Shown: positions 44,775 to 53,966, counted from the first letter of the stretch. The stretch is 64,000 nt of DNA from Pseudomonas sp. Fl4BN1 (GCF_009908285.1 NZ_JAAARM010000010.1:160356-224355); one strand, 5' to 3'. The notes: generated from the letters alone by a model not told the origin. Translations and numbers: made by a program.

Positions 44775-45917
44775 ATGAAGATCATCATCGCCCCCGACTC
44801 CTTCAAGGACAGCCTGAGTGCCGCAGACGTTGCCCAGGCGATTGCCCTGGGGCTGGCCGATGTCTGGCCCGATGCCCAGGTGCAGCAATGCCCGATGGCC
44901 GACGGCGGGGAAGGGACGGTGGCGTCGATTCTCGCCGCCTGTGAAGGGCAACTGCGCAGCACTCGGGTCCAGGGGCCGCTGGGGGCCGCGGTCGAGGCCC
45001 ACTGGGGCTGGTTGCCCCAGAGCCATACGGCGATCATCGAGATGGCCGAAGCCAGCGGCCTGCAGTTGCTGCCGCTGGGCCAGCGCGATGCTTGCAACAG
45101 CAGTACCTTTGGCACCGGGGAGCTGATTCAGGCGGCGCTGGACGCCGGTGCCCAGCGGATCATCCTGGCTATCGGCGGCAGTGCTACCAACGATGGCGGC
45201 GCCGGTGCCCTGCAAGCCCTGGGCCTGAAGTTGCTGGACCCCAAGGGCCAAGCATTGCCTCGCGGCGGCCTGGCCCTGGCCAATCTGGCCGGCATTGAGC
45301 TGGATAGCCTCGACCCGCGCCTGGCCCAGGTGCGTTTTGAGATCGCCGCCGACGTCAACAATCCCCTGTGTGGCGATCACGGCGCCTCAGCCATATTCGG
45401 CCCGCAAAAGGGCGCCTCGCCCCAGCACGTGCAACAACTGGATCAGGCCCTGGGGCACTTTGCCGACCTGTGCGCCCAGGTGCTGCCCAGGGATGTACGC
45501 AATGAGCCCGGCAGCGGTGCTGCCGGAGGGCTGGGGTTTGCCGCCAAGGCATTTCTCGGCGCGCAATTTCGTCCCGGCGTGGAGGTAGTGGCGGAACTGG
45601 TGGGCCTGGAACAGGCAGTGCGTGGCGCCGACTTGCTGATAACCGGCGAGGGGCGTTTCGATGCCCAGACCCTGCGCGGCAAGACCCCTTTCGGCGTGGC
45701 GCGGATTGCCCGTGAACAGGGGGTTCCGGTGATTGTCATTGCCGGCACCCTCGGCGAGGGTTACCAACAGATGTACCAGCATGGCGTGGATGCGGCGTTT
45801 GCCCTGACCTCCGGGCCCATGACCCTGGAGCAGGCTTGCCGCGAAGCGCCGCGCCTGCTGCGTGAACGAGCGGCGGACATCGCCCGGGTCTGGCGCCTGG
45901 CCAGCTGCCCCGCATAA
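44775..45917 (+). CDS. garK: Glycerate kinase
   Basis: The 380-residue enzyme phosphorylates D-glycerate, giving 2-phosphoglycerate in the GarK type. Family-2 motifs are clear: KIIIAPDSFKDSLSA at the start, MADGGEGT, IGGSATNDGGAGAL, PGSGAAGGLGFAAKAFLGA and TGEGRFDAQTLRGKTP. It follows cdaR on the same strand after 176 bases and is ended by the tandem REP array. It supplies the enzymatic end of the glycerate module. Confidence 0.93.
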   Translation: MKIIIAPDSFKDSLSAADVAQAIALGLADVWPDAQVQQCPMADGGEGTVASILAACEGQLRSTRVQGPLGAAVEAHWGWLPQSHTAIIEMAEASGLQLLPLGQRDACNSSTFGTGELIQAALDAGAQRIILAIGGSATNDGGAGALQALGLKLLDPKGQALPRGGLALANLAGIELDSLDPRLAQVRFEIAADVNNPLCGDHGASAIFGPQKGASPQHVQQLDQALGHFADLCAQVLPRDVRNEPGSGAAGGLGFAAKAFLGAQFRPGVEVVAELVGLEQAVRGADLLITGEGRFDAQTLRGKTPFGVARIAREQGVPVIVIAGTLGEGYQQMYQHGVDAAFALTSGPMTLEQACREAPRLLRERAADIARVWRLASCPA

Positions 45918-45923
45918 GCGCCC

Positions 45924-46431
45924 TGTAGGAGCTGGCTTGCCAGCGAAGAGGTCCTCAAGCCTTGCGACGCCCATAAGACCGCCTTCGCCGGCAAGCCGGC
46001 TCCTACGAAAAACCTCGCGCAATCCCCCTTTGTGTAGGAGCTGGCTTGCCAGCGAAGAGGCCCTCAAGCCTTGCGACGCCCATAAGACCGCCTTCGCCGG
46101 CAAGCCGGCTCCTACGAAAAACCTCGCGCAATCCCCCTTTGTGTAGGAGCTGGCTTGCCAGCGAAGAGGCCCTCAAGCCTTACGACGCCCATAAGGCCGC
46201 CTTCGCCGGCAAGCCGGCTCCTACGAAAAACCTCGCGCAATCCCCCTTTGTGTAGGAGCTGGCTTGCCAGCGAAGAGGCCCTCAAGCCTTGCCGCGCCCA
46301 TAAGACCGCCTTCGCCGGCAAGCCGGCTCCTACGAAAAACCTCGCGCAATCCCCCTTTGTGTAGGAGCTGGCTTGCCAGCGAAGGGGCCCTCAAGCCTTG
46401 CCGCGCCCATAAGGCCGCCTTCGCCGGCAAC
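45924..46431. repeat. Tandem array of five 109-bp REP-doublet units
   Basis: TGTAGGAGCTGGCTTGCCAG starts at 45924, 46033, 46142, 46251 and 46360, an exact 109-base period. Each unit is a REP, a spacer of about 37 bases, an inverted REP (CTTCGCCGGCAAGCCGGCTC) and a linker GAAAAACCTCGCGCAATCCC. The left REP core is CTGG-CTTG-CCAG and the right is CCGG-CTTG-CCGG when flipped. Units differ at a few spacer positions. The fifth breaks off within its right REP, eight bases before the hpaI stop. It fills the whole gap between convergent garK and hpaI. Confidence 0.95.
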
Positions 46432-46438
46432 CCGCCGG

Positions 46439-47239
46439 TCAGTAAACCCCGCCCTCGCTGGTGGGGGTATCCAGGCCCTTGTACTGCCCGGCCAGGCTCT
46501 GCAGGCCCTTCATCAGCACCGTGGTGTCCACACCCACTGCGACGAAATTCGCCCCCAGTTCGATGCAGCGCCGCGCCAGGCGCTGATCGGCGCTGAGAAT
46601 GCCCGCCGCCTTGCCGGCCTGGCGAATCCGTACGATGGCGTCCTCGATGGCGGCGATCACCTGCGGATGCCCGGGGTTGCCGCGGTGGCCCATGGCCGCC
46701 GACAGGTCCGCGGGGCCGATGAACACACCGTCGACACCGTCCACCGTGAGAATCTCGTCGAGGTTGCACAGCCCCTCCAGGTTCTCGATCTGCACCAGCA
46801 GGCACATCTGCTGATCCGCCTGATCCAGGTAGTCGCCAATGCTGTTCCAGCGTGATGCCCGGGCCAGAGCGCTGCCCACCCCGCGAATACCCAGCGGCGG
46901 ATAGCGCATGGCCCGCACCAGCTGGCGTGCCTGTTCGGCGCTTTCGACCATGGGAATCAGCAGCGTCTGGGCGCCGATATCCAGCAGTTGCTTGATCAAT
47001 GCGGTGTCGCCAATCGGCGGCCGGATAATGCCCTGGGCGGCATACGGGGCGATGGCCTGCAACTGGGCCAGCAGGCTGCGCAGGTCATTGGGGGCGTGTT
47101 CGCCGTCCAGCAGCAGCCAGTCGAAACCGGCGTTGGCCGCCAGCTCGGCGCAGTAGGCGTCCGCCAGGCCGAGCCACAGGCCGATCTGTGGGTCGCCCTG
47201 TTGCAGGCGTTGCTTGAACAGGTTTAACGGCATGTCCAT
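46439..47239 (-). CDS. hpaI: 4-Hydroxy-2-oxoheptanedioate aldolase HpaI
   Basis: The 266-residue class II aldolase cuts 4-hydroxy-2-oxo-heptane-1,7-dioate to pyruvate and succinic semialdehyde, the last hpa step. It has the opening [20 protein letters not shown], the catalytic-type His in [11 protein letters not shown], the metal-site Glu in [10 protein letters not shown] and Asp in [16 protein letters not shown] 47239 has GAGGA seven bases ahead. It is ten bases after hpaH on the same strand. Confidence 0.94.
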   Translation of the reverse strand: MDMPLNLFKQRLQQGDPQIGLWLGLADAYCAELAANAGFDWLLLDGEHAPNDLRSLLAQLQAIAPYAAQGIIRPPIGDTALIKQLLDIGAQTLLIPMVESAEQARQLVRAMRYPPLGIRGVGSALARASRWNSIGDYLDQADQQMCLLVQIENLEGLCNLDEILTVDGVDGVFIGPADLSAAMGHRGNPGHPQVIAAIEDAIVRIRQAGKAAGILSADQRLARRCIELGANFVAVGVDTTVLMKGLQSLAGQYKGLDTPTSEGGVY

Positions 47240-47249
47240 GACGGTTTCC

Positions 47250-48053
47250 TCAGACAAAACGGCAGGCGATGCTGCCCAATTGGTCGTAATCCACGTGGAA
47301 GACATCTCCCGGACGTGCCGCCACCGGGCGGGTAAAGGAGCCTCCGAGAATGATCTGTCCGGCCTCCAGGCCGACGTCGTAGGCTGCCAGCTTGTTGGCC
47401 AGCCAGGCGACACCCTTGGCCGGGTGGTTGAGCACCGCGGCGGAAACCCCCGACTCTTCGATCACTCCATTACGGTAGAGCACTGCCGGTACTTTGCGCA
47501 GGTCCACGTCGCCCGGGCGCACGGCGCGGCCGCCCATGACCACGCCGGCGTTGGCGGCGTTGTCGGAAATAGTGTCGAAGACCTTGCGCGTGACCTGGCT
47601 CTGCGGGTCCACCTGCTGGATCCGCGCATCAATGATCTCCAGCGCCGGGATCACCCAGTCGGTGGCGTCCAGCACATCGAACAGGGTGCAGTTGGGGCCT
47701 TTCAAGGGTTTGCCGAGGATGAACGCCAGCTCCACCTCGACCCGCGGCACGATGAAGCGCTGGAACGGAATATCACTGCCTTCATCGAACAGCATGTCGT
47801 CCAGCAGGGCGCCGAAGTCCGGTTCGGTGATGTTCGACGACACCTGCATCGCCCGGGACGTCAGGCCGATCTTGTGGCCCACCAGCTTGCGGCCGTCGCG
47901 GATCTTCTGTTCCACCCAACTGCGCTGGATGGCATAGGCGTCTTCGATCGTGATGTTCGGGTATTGCAGGGACAGTTGGCCGATCTGTTCGCGGCTCTGT
48001 TCGGCGGCGTTGAGCCGTGCGGCGGCCTGTTGGATATCCGAGGGGCTGAGCAT
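47250..48053 (-). CDS. hpaH: 2-Oxo-hepta-3-ene-1,7-dioate hydratase HpaH
   Basis: The 267-residue metal-dependent hydratase adds water to 2-oxohept-3-enedioate to give the HpaI substrate. It belongs to the FAH-like hydratase group: [25 protein letters not shown] and the C-terminal [20 protein letters not shown]. It lies two bases after hpaX and ten before hpaI, so the three are one transcript. Confidence 0.94.
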   Translation of the reverse strand: MLSPSDIQQAAARLNAAEQSREQIGQLSLQYPNITIEDAYAIQRSWVEQKIRDGRKLVGHKIGLTSRAMQVSSNITEPDFGALLDDMLFDEGSDIPFQRFIVPRVEVELAFILGKPLKGPNCTLFDVLDATDWVIPALEIIDARIQQVDPQSQVTRKVFDTISDNAANAGVVMGGRAVRPGDVDLRKVPAVLYRNGVIEESGVSAAVLNHPAKGVAWLANKLAAYDVGLEAGQIILGGSFTRPVAARPGDVFHVDYDQLGSIACRFV

Positions 48054-48055
48054 GT

Positions 48056-49363
48056 TTATTTCTCCCGAGGGTTGACGATATGGGCCGGCACTCGCAGCAC
48101 CAGCCAGGCACCGCCGGCGATCAGCAGGGCGAGGGCGTAGAGGGCGAGGCTGGCGCTTTGGGTGGCGTCGCGCACCACGCCGATCAAATACGGTGCAAGG
48201 AACGCCGCGACGCTGCCGAAGGAACTGATCATGGCAATGCCGGCGGCCTGGGTGCTGCTGGCGAGAAACGCTGGTGGCAGTTGCCAGAACATCGGCAGCG
48301 CGGCGCTGGCGCCCATGCCCGCCACCAGCAGGCCGAACATCACCAGCCAGGGGTTTTCCGGGGCCAAGCCGGTGAGGATCAGGCCGAGGCTGGACATCAG
48401 CAGCGGCACCCCCAGGTGCCAGCGGCGTTCACGCCTGCGGTCCGAGGAACGGCCGACGCCGAGCATGAACAGGCAGCCGGCCAGGTAGGGCAGGGCGCTG
48501 AGCATCCCGACATTGCTGTCTCGGGCGATACCGGCGTGATGGATCAGGGTCGGCATCCAGAAGGCGATGGTGTTGACCGCCAGCATCACCGCGAAATAGA
48601 TGCACACCAGCAACCAGACGTGACGGTCCTTGAGGATGCCGCTGAGACGGGTGATGGACTTGTGCTGCTCTTCCTGGCGCAACGCCTGCAACAGCTGGGT
48701 TTTCTGCGCCGGGGTCAGCCAGTCCACCTGCTCGATGCTTTCCGGCAGGGCCTTGAGCACCACCAGCCCCAGCAGGACCACCGGCAGGCCTTCGATCAGG
48801 AACATCCACTGCCAGCCGCGCAGGCCGCCGAAATCGTGGAAGCCTTCCAGAATCCATCCCGACAAGGGCCCGCCGACAACCCCGGCCATGGGCACGGCAA
48901 TGGCGAACAATGCGGTCACCTGGCCGCGGCGGCTGGCCGGGAACCAGCGGTTGAGCAACACCAGGATGCCGGGGAAGAAGCCGGCCTCGGCGACCCCCAG
49001 CAGAAAGCGCAGGACATAGAAGCTCCAGGCGCTGTCCACCAGCATCAGGGCGCTGGACAACAGGCCCCAGACCAGCATCAGGAAGGCGATCCAGCGCCGT
49101 GGTCCGACCCGATCCAGGGCCAGGTTGCTGGGCACCCCGAACAGCGCGTAGGCGACGAAGAACAGGCCGGCGCCGAGGCCGTAGACACTGTCGCTGAAGC
49201 CCAGGTCCTGGGTCATCTGCAGCTTGGCGAAGCCGATATTGATCCGGTCCAGGTGGGCGAAGATGTAGCAGACGAACAGCAACGGCATCAGCCGCCAGGT
49301 GATCTTGCGATAACAGTCATTGACCTCGGCGCGCGAGGTCTCGGCGGTGGTGGCATGGGGCAT
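48056..49363 (-). CDS. hpaX: HpaX-like MFS transporter for 4-hydroxyphenylacetate
   Basis: The 435-residue anion:cation symporter has about 12 helices and the family signature [20 protein letters not shown] near the N-terminus, as in HpaX. It probably imports 4-hydroxyphenylacetate or homoprotocatechuate. ATG 49363 follows a GAGA. It sits between hpaF and hpaH, whereas in enterics hpaX follows hpaI. REP elements separate it from hpaF, so it may start a second transcript. Confidence 0.88.
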   Translation of the reverse strand: MPHATTAETSRAEVNDCYRKITWRLMPLLFVCYIFAHLDRINIGFAKLQMTQDLGFSDSVYGLGAGLFFVAYALFGVPSNLALDRVGPRRWIAFLMLVWGLLSSALMLVDSAWSFYVLRFLLGVAEAGFFPGILVLLNRWFPASRRGQVTALFAIAVPMAGVVGGPLSGWILEGFHDFGGLRGWQWMFLIEGLPVVLLGLVVLKALPESIEQVDWLTPAQKTQLLQALRQEEQHKSITRLSGILKDRHVWLLVCIYFAVMLAVNTIAFWMPTLIHHAGIARDSNVGMLSALPYLAGCLFMLGVGRSSDRRRERRWHLGVPLLMSSLGLILTGLAPENPWLVMFGLLVAGMGASAALPMFWQLPPAFLASSTQAAGIAMISSFGSVAAFLAPYLIGVVRDATQSASLALYALALLIAGGAWLVLRVPAHIVNPREK

Positions 49364-49386
49364 GACAAGGGTCTCGTTATTGTTCT

Positions 49387-49501
49387 TGTAGGAGCCGGCT
49401 TGCCGGCGAAGGCGGATCCAGGACTGGCACAAGGCTTGAGGGCCTCTTCGCTGGCAAGCCAGCTCCTACGGGGGCGCTGTAGGAGCCGGCTTGCCGGCGA
49501 A
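49387..49501. repeat. REP doublet plus a single REP between hpaF and hpaX
   Basis: TGTAGGAGCCGGCTTGCCGG starts at 49387 and again at 49478. Between them is the inverted copy CTTCGCTGGCAAGCCAGCTC (49445-49464). The first two form a doublet like the units of the garK-hpaI array but in reverse order, since the CCGG type comes first here. Confidence 0.93.
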
Positions 49502-49517
49502 AGGGGCGGCGCAGGCT

Positions 49518-49907
49518 TCAGGCTTGCCCGCGCAGGAACTCGTGCACGTTGTTGTGCTTGAAGTTCAGCTCGGCATCCAGCTCGCTCATCTCGAACGACA
49601 GGGCCAGCAGCCGCTGGGCCTGCAGCTCGGCAAAATGCGCCTGGATGATCTCGAACAAGCCTTCGGCCACTTGTCGCCTGGTCGCCAGGTCGCGTCCGGC
49701 GCCTACTTGCAGGCGCATATGGACAAAGGCGTAGTCGTGCTTGCCGTCGGCCATGCGCCAGGTATCCAGGCGCACCCCGCGGCTGCGAATGCCTCCCAGG
49801 GGGAAAACCCCGCTGGCGCCCAGGTAGTCATGAACCTTTTCGAACAGCCCCGGCAGATTGGCGGCCTGTTCGATGTTGTCGGTGTATTCAGCAATGAAAT
49901 GGGGCAC
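49518..49907 (-). CDS. hpaF: 5-Carboxymethyl-2-hydroxymuconate isomerase HpaF
   Basis: The 129-residue tautomerase isomerises 5-carboxymethyl-2-hydroxymuconate. The start is GTG 49907 with GGAGG four bases ahead, so the mature enzyme begins with the catalytic Pro (PHFIAEYTDNIE), the hallmark of the family. Other family segments are SRGVRLDTWRMADG and ELDAELNFKHNNVHEFL. Upstream in-frame codons lack signals and would bury the Pro. Confidence 0.94.
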   Translation of the reverse strand: MPHFIAEYTDNIEQAANLPGLFEKVHDYLGASGVFPLGGIRSRGVRLDTWRMADGKHDYAFVHMRLQVGAGRDLATRRQVAEGLFEIIQAHFAELQAQRLLALSFEMSELDAELNFKHNNVHEFLRGQA

Positions 49908-50041
49908 GGTGCCTCCTTCACAGGCAACAGCATGCGGCAAGCTACACGCGGCAAGAAGGTTCTCTTACGGCTGCAGGCTTGCGGCTTGCCGCTGCTGTCG
50001 ATGTGGTCTTGCAGCCTCTAGCTCAACGCTGGCCGCGGTTT
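49908..50041. repeat. Short repeat-rich spacer between hpaF and hpaD
   Basis: The gap contains degenerate copies of GCGGCAAG / CTTGCCGC (around 49933, 49948 and 49984), resembling Pseudomonas intergenic palindromes different from the GTAGGAG REP class. No gene. Confidence 0.5.
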
Positions 50042-50899
50042 TTAAACTTCAAAGATCGCGTTGATCTGGCCGGTGCCGGAGCTGCCGAACAGTGGCGTGA
50101 CGATCTCGGCCGGGCGGTTGTACTCGGGGCCACCGAGCAGGCCCAGGAGCATGGCCGTGTCATGCATCTTGCCCTCGCCGTAGCAGTGCTCGGCGTAGTC
50201 CGGGAGCATCGCGCAGAACTCGCGGAAGCGACCCTGCTGCCACAGCTCCACCACCCGCTGATCCACTTGCTTGTCGAACTCGCGGGTCCACTTGTGGATG
50301 TTGGCCTCGGCTTCGCGGTCATCGGAGAAGCGGTGGGACAGGGAGCCGGAAGCCAGCACTAGGACCTTGCGATCACTCTGCTCAATGGCCCGGCGCACCG
50401 CGGCGCCGAAGGTGAAGCTGTCTTCGAGCTTGTGCCAGGCGCACCAGGCGGCAATGGACACCACCTTGAAGTGCTCGGCGGCGGGTACATCCATGTGCAT
50501 GTAGCGCATGGGCACCAGGGTGCCGTACTCCAGCTCCAGGCTGGGGATGTTGTGGGCCAGGGTGCGCACGTCGGCGGCGTTGGCCTCGGCGGCGATCAGT
50601 TGGCCCAGCTCCGGGCAGCCCTGGTAGTCGTAGGTCATGTTCTTGATGAAGTGCGGCAGCTCGTTGCTGGTGTAGGTGCCGTTGAACACTTCACCGCAAT
50701 TGATGTGGTAACCGCTGTTGACCAGCCAGTGCACATCGAACACCACCGCGGTGTCGGCGCCCAGCTCGCGGGCGCGGCGGGCGATCTCCTTGTGCCCGGC
50801 AATGGCCGCCTCACGGCAGCCGTGGTGTTTGCCCGGCAGTTCGGACAGGTACATTGATGGAACGTGACAGACCTTGGCGGCCATGACGACTTCGCCCAT
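50042..50899 (-). CDS. hpaD: 3,4-Dihydroxyphenylacetate 2,3-dioxygenase HpaD
   Basis: The 285-residue class III (LigB-type) extradiol dioxygenase opens the homoprotocatechuate ring. Metal and active-site histidines are in VCHVPSM, KHHGCREA, FDVHWLVNSGYHINC and ASGSLSHRFSDDR. AGGAGAA precedes ATG 50899. Order G1-G2-E-D-F matches the classical hpa operon. It uses Fe(II) and would produce 5-carboxymethyl-2-hydroxymuconate semialdehyde. Confidence 0.94.
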   Translation of the reverse strand: MGEVVMAAKVCHVPSMYLSELPGKHHGCREAAIAGHKEIARRARELGADTAVVFDVHWLVNSGYHINCGEVFNGTYTSNELPHFIKNMTYDYQGCPELGQLIAAEANAADVRTLAHNIPSLELEYGTLVPMRYMHMDVPAAEHFKVVSIAAWCAWHKLEDSFTFGAAVRRAIEQSDRKVLVLASGSLSHRFSDDREAEANIHKWTREFDKQVDQRVVELWQQGRFREFCAMLPDYAEHCYGEGKMHDTAMLLGLLGGPEYNRPAEIVTPLFGSSGTGQINAIFEV

Positions 50900-50953
50900 G
50901 GTGCTTCTCCTGAAACATCTTATTGTTCGCGCGATGCGTGACGCTTCTGAACC

Positions 50954-52414
50954 TTATACGCCCCAGCGCGGGATGTGGTGGCTGCCCATGGAAAGGCAGA
51001 CGTTCTTGATCTCGGCAAACACCTCGAAGCTGTATTCGCCGCCCTCACGGCCGGTGCCGGAGCCCTTGACCCCACCGAACGGCTGACGCAGGTCGCGCAC
51101 GTTCTGGCTGTTGATGAACACCATGCCGGCTTCGATGCCCCGGGCCAGGCGATGGGCCTTGCCGATGTCCTGGGTCCAGATGTAGGACGCCAGGCCGTAT
51201 TCGGTGTCGTTGGCCAGTTGCAGGGCTTGGGCCTCGTCCTTGAACGGGATCAGGCACACCACTGGGCCGAAGATCTCTTCCTGGGCAATGCGCATCTTGT
51301 TGTCGACATCGGCAAATACCGTGGGCTGGATGAACTGCCCCCGAGCCAGGTGCGCCGGCAGGTTGGCCGGGCGCTCCAGGCCACCGGCGAGCAAGGTCGC
51401 GCCTTCCTCGATGCCAATGCGGATATAACCCGTGACCTTGTCGTAGTGGGCCTGGGTGATCATCGAGCCAACCTGGGTCTTGGGGTCCTGCGGGTCACCG
51501 ACGATCAGCCGCTTGGCCCGGGCGGCGAATTCCTTGACGAATTGCGGGTAGACGCTTTCCTGGATGAAGATCCGGCTGCCGGCGGTGCAGCGTTCGCCGT
51601 TCAGCGAGAAGATGGTGAACAGCGCGGCGTCCAGGGCGCGTTCGAGGTCGGCGTCCTCGAAGATCAGCACCGGCGACTTGCCGCCCAGTTCCATGGAGTA
51701 CTTCTTCAGGCCGGCGGTCTGCATGATCTTCTTGCCGGTGGCGGTGCCGCCGGTGAAGGAGATTGCCCGCACGTCCGGGTGGCGTACCAGGGCGTCGCCG
51801 GCAGTGGCGCCGTAGCCCTGGACGATGTTCAGCACCCCGGCGGGAATCCCGGCTTCCACCGCCAGCCTGCCCAGCTCATTGGCGGTCAGTGGCGACAGCT
51901 CGCTCATCTTCAGCACCGCGGTGTTGCCCAGGGCCAGGCAGGGAGCGGTCTTCCAGGTGGCGGTCATGAACGGCACGTTCCATGGCGACACCAGGGCGCA
52001 GACCCCCACCGGCTGGTACAGGGTGTAGTTGAGCATCTGGTCGTCCACCGGATAGCTGTGGCCATCCATGCGGGTGCAGACTTCGGCGAAAAAGTCGAAG
52101 TTATGCGAGGCGCGGGGGATCAACACGTTCTTGGTCTGGTGGATCGGCAGGCCGGTGTCCAGGGTTTCCAGCTCCGCCAGGTGCGGTACGTTCTCTTCGA
52201 TCAATGCCCCCAGGCGACGCATCAGCCGCGCGCGTTCCTTGGCCGGGGTGTTGGCCCATTTCGGAAAGGCTTCTTTGGCCGCCGCTACCGCCTGGGCGAT
52301 TTCCTCGGCGCCGCCGCTGGCCACTTCACCGATGGCTTCGCCCGTGGCGGGGTTGTAGTTGGTGAACACTTCGCGGCTTTCGACTTCGCGACCGTTGATC
52401 CAGTGCTTGATCAT
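50954..52414 (-). CDS. hpaE: 5-Carboxymethyl-2-hydroxymuconate semialdehyde dehydrogenase HpaE
   Basis: The 486-residue NAD-dependent aldehyde dehydrogenase oxidises the ring-cleavage semialdehyde. The catalytic Cys is in LNGERCTAGSRIF, the general-base Glu in YSMELGGKSPVLIF, and the cofactor loop is SFTGGTATGKKIMQ. Its ATG directly follows the hpaG2 stop codon with no gap, so translation is probably coupled. Confidence 0.95.
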   Translation of the reverse strand: MIKHWINGREVESREVFTNYNPATGEAIGEVASGGAEEIAQAVAAAKEAFPKWANTPAKERARLMRRLGALIEENVPHLAELETLDTGLPIHQTKNVLIPRASHNFDFFAEVCTRMDGHSYPVDDQMLNYTLYQPVGVCALVSPWNVPFMTATWKTAPCLALGNTAVLKMSELSPLTANELGRLAVEAGIPAGVLNIVQGYGATAGDALVRHPDVRAISFTGGTATGKKIMQTAGLKKYSMELGGKSPVLIFEDADLERALDAALFTIFSLNGERCTAGSRIFIQESVYPQFVKEFAARAKRLIVGDPQDPKTQVGSMITQAHYDKVTGYIRIGIEEGATLLAGGLERPANLPAHLARGQFIQPTVFADVDNKMRIAQEEIFGPVVCLIPFKDEAQALQLANDTEYGLASYIWTQDIGKAHRLARGIEAGMVFINSQNVRDLRQPFGGVKGSGTGREGGEYSFEVFAEIKNVCLSMGSHHIPRWGV

Positions 52415-53206
52415 TTATGCGTGCTCCTTGGCCACCGCGGTGGGGGCGTGATGGGTGAAGAATTCGCTTTCGCTGACGATGCGGTTGACCAGCCGGCCGA
52501 TGCCTTCGATTTCCACCACCACCTCATCGCCGGGCACCACGTCGGACAGGCCTTCGGGGGTGCCGGTGGCGATCATGTCGCCCGGTTGCAGGGTCATGAA
52601 GCCGGACAGGTATTCGATCAGGTAGGGGATGTCGAAGATCATGTCGGCGGTGCTGCCTTGCTGGCGCAGCTCGCCGTTGACCCAGGTGCGCAGGGTCAGG
52701 TTGTTGGGTTCGGGTACCAGGGCCGCGTCGATGATCCACGGGCCCACCGGGGTGGTGGCGTCGCGGTTCTTCACCCGCAGGTTGGGCCGGTAGTAGTTCT
52801 CCAGGTAGTCGCGGATCGCGTAGTCGTTGCACAGGGTGTAGCCGGCCAGGTAGTCCAGGGCGTCCTCGCGCTTGACGTTGCGCGCGGTCTTGCCGATCAC
52901 CGCCACCAGCTCGCACTCGTAGTGCATGTAGGCGACGTTGTCCGGACGCCAGGTCACCTGGTTGTGGCCGGTGTAGGTGCCCGGCGACTTGATGAACACC
53001 AGGGGCTCGGTGGGCGGCGTGAAGGCCAGTTCGGCGGCGTGGTCGGCGTAGTTCAGGCCCAGGGCGAACATGGTCCCGGTGGCCGGCGGCAGCCACTGCA
53101 CCTGGTCTTCGGCAAGAACCCGGCCGTCTTCCAGTTGCAGGGTGTTGGGGCCGGTGACCAGGGCCTGGTGGACCTGACCCTGATAACGGATGCGTGCATG
53201 TTTCAT
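52415..53206 (-). CDS. hpaG2: HpaG2, C-terminal-type isomerase/decarboxylase subunit
   Basis: The 263-residue FAH-family protein corresponds to the second half of the fused enteric HpaG, which decarboxylates 5-oxopent-3-ene-1,2,5-tricarboxylate and isomerises the product. It shows YEVELVAVIGK-like YECELVAVIGKTARNVKRED, the NDYAIRDYLENY motif and the closing GDMIATGTPEGLSDVVPGDE. It lies nine bases after hpaG1. The pair replaces the single fused gene of E. coli. Confidence 0.92.
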   Translation of the reverse strand: MKHARIRYQGQVHQALVTGPNTLQLEDGRVLAEDQVQWLPPATGTMFALGLNYADHAAELAFTPPTEPLVFIKSPGTYTGHNQVTWRPDNVAYMHYECELVAVIGKTARNVKREDALDYLAGYTLCNDYAIRDYLENYYRPNLRVKNRDATTPVGPWIIDAALVPEPNNLTLRTWVNGELRQQGSTADMIFDIPYLIEYLSGFMTLQPGDMIATGTPEGLSDVVPGDEVVVEIEGIGRLVNRIVSESEFFTHHAPTAVAKEHA

Positions 53207-53215
53207 GTCGGCTCC

Positions 53216-53875
53216 TTATTCGGCCACGATGGTGTTGGCGAGGCGGCCCAGGCCGCTGATCTGCACTTCGACCCGATCGCCCGGGCGGACATCGACCCGA
53301 CCTTCCGGGGTGCCGGTGATCAGCACGTCACCGGGGTGCAGGGTCATGAACTCGCTGATCTCGGCAATCAGCTGGGGAATGCTGCGCACCAGGTTGGCGG
53401 TGCTGTTGTGCTGTACCCGCTCGCCGTTGACGAACAGTTCCAGGCTGAGGTTGTGGGGGTCGCTGACCTCGGCGGCCGGCACCAGTTCCGGGCCCAGGGC
53501 GCAGAAGCCGTCCCGGCACTTGGCCTTGACCGCGGGGCGGTAGTAGCTGTCTTCCGGCAGGCTGAATTCGTTGACGATGGTGTAGCCGGCGACATGCTCC
53601 AGGGCATCCTCCAGGCGCACCCGGCTGGCGCGCTTGCCGATCACCACGCCCAGGGCCGGGCCCGGCTGCAGGCGTTCCACACCCTGGGGAAACACCACCG
53701 GCGCCTCATGGCTGTTGCGGGTGTTGGGGGTCTTGATGAACAGCACCGGCTTCACCGGCGGCTTCTGGTAGGGCGGCTGGGTGAAGCTCTGCAGATGGCT
53801 CTGCAGCAACCCCTGGTAGTTCAGCGCAACGCCGAACAAGGTGCCGCCGGCGTGATCGTTCAGTGCACGGCTCAT
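53216..53875 (-). CDS. hpaG1: HpaG1, N-terminal-type isomerase/decarboxylase subunit
   Basis: The 219-residue FAH-family protein corresponds to the first half of fused HpaG (FGVALNYQGLLQSHLQSFTQ at the start, GPALGVVIGKRASRVRLEDA centrally, HPGDVLITGTPEGRVDVRPG at the end). It is the first gene of the minus-strand hpa operon, preceded by two tandem HpaR-like sites and divergent from hpaA. Works with HpaG2 after HpaE and HpaF. Confidence 0.92.
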   Translation of the reverse strand: MSRALNDHAGGTLFGVALNYQGLLQSHLQSFTQPPYQKPPVKPVLFIKTPNTRNSHEAPVVFPQGVERLQPGPALGVVIGKRASRVRLEDALEHVAGYTIVNEFSLPEDSYYRPAVKAKCRDGFCALGPELVPAAEVSDPHNLSLELFVNGERVQHNSTANLVRSIPQLIAEISEFMTLHPGDVLITGTPEGRVDVRPGDRVEVQISGLGRLANTIVAE

Positions 53876-53930
53876 CGGGCTCTCCTGGTGTCCGTTCCCG
53901 TAGCGGCTTGCCGCTGGCGGGTCGGTTTCG

Positions 53931-53966
53931 TTAATGTGTTAACGTTATATTTAATATGTTAACGAT
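53931..53966. promoter_or_regulatory. Tandem HpaR-type operators in the hpaG1/hpaA intergenic region
   Basis: TTAATGTGTTAACGTTA (53931-53947) and TTAATATGTTAACGAT (53951-53966) are direct repeats 20 bases apart, two helical turns, each centred on the palindrome GTTAAC. They lie 56-91 bases before hpaG1 and about 107 before hpaA. A related site precedes hpaR, pointing to HpaR. Confidence 0.65.

Noticed and set aside
46046..46364. Short frames of about 69 codons repeated in each array unit
   Set aside because: They are the repeat DNA translated in successive frames, with stop codons generated by the repeat itself. No ribosome binding site or protein character.
45924..46431. Possible CRISPR array from the regular 109-base repeats
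   Set aside because: The whole 109-base unit repeats with no unique spacers, the repeats are REP palindromes known in Pseudomonas, and no cas genes are near.
48080..49561. A 493-codon plus-strand frame opposite hpaX
   Set aside because: Same artefact: the antisense of a GC-rich MFS gene, very rich in His, Gln and Gly, with no family features.
50975..53962. A 995-codon open frame on the plus strand opposite hpaE-hpaG2-hpaG1
   Set aside because: It mirrors three well-matched genes on the other strand. Its composition (Gly, Ala, Val, His, Gln rich) is typical of the complement of high-GC codons, and it has no domain or ribosome binding site.
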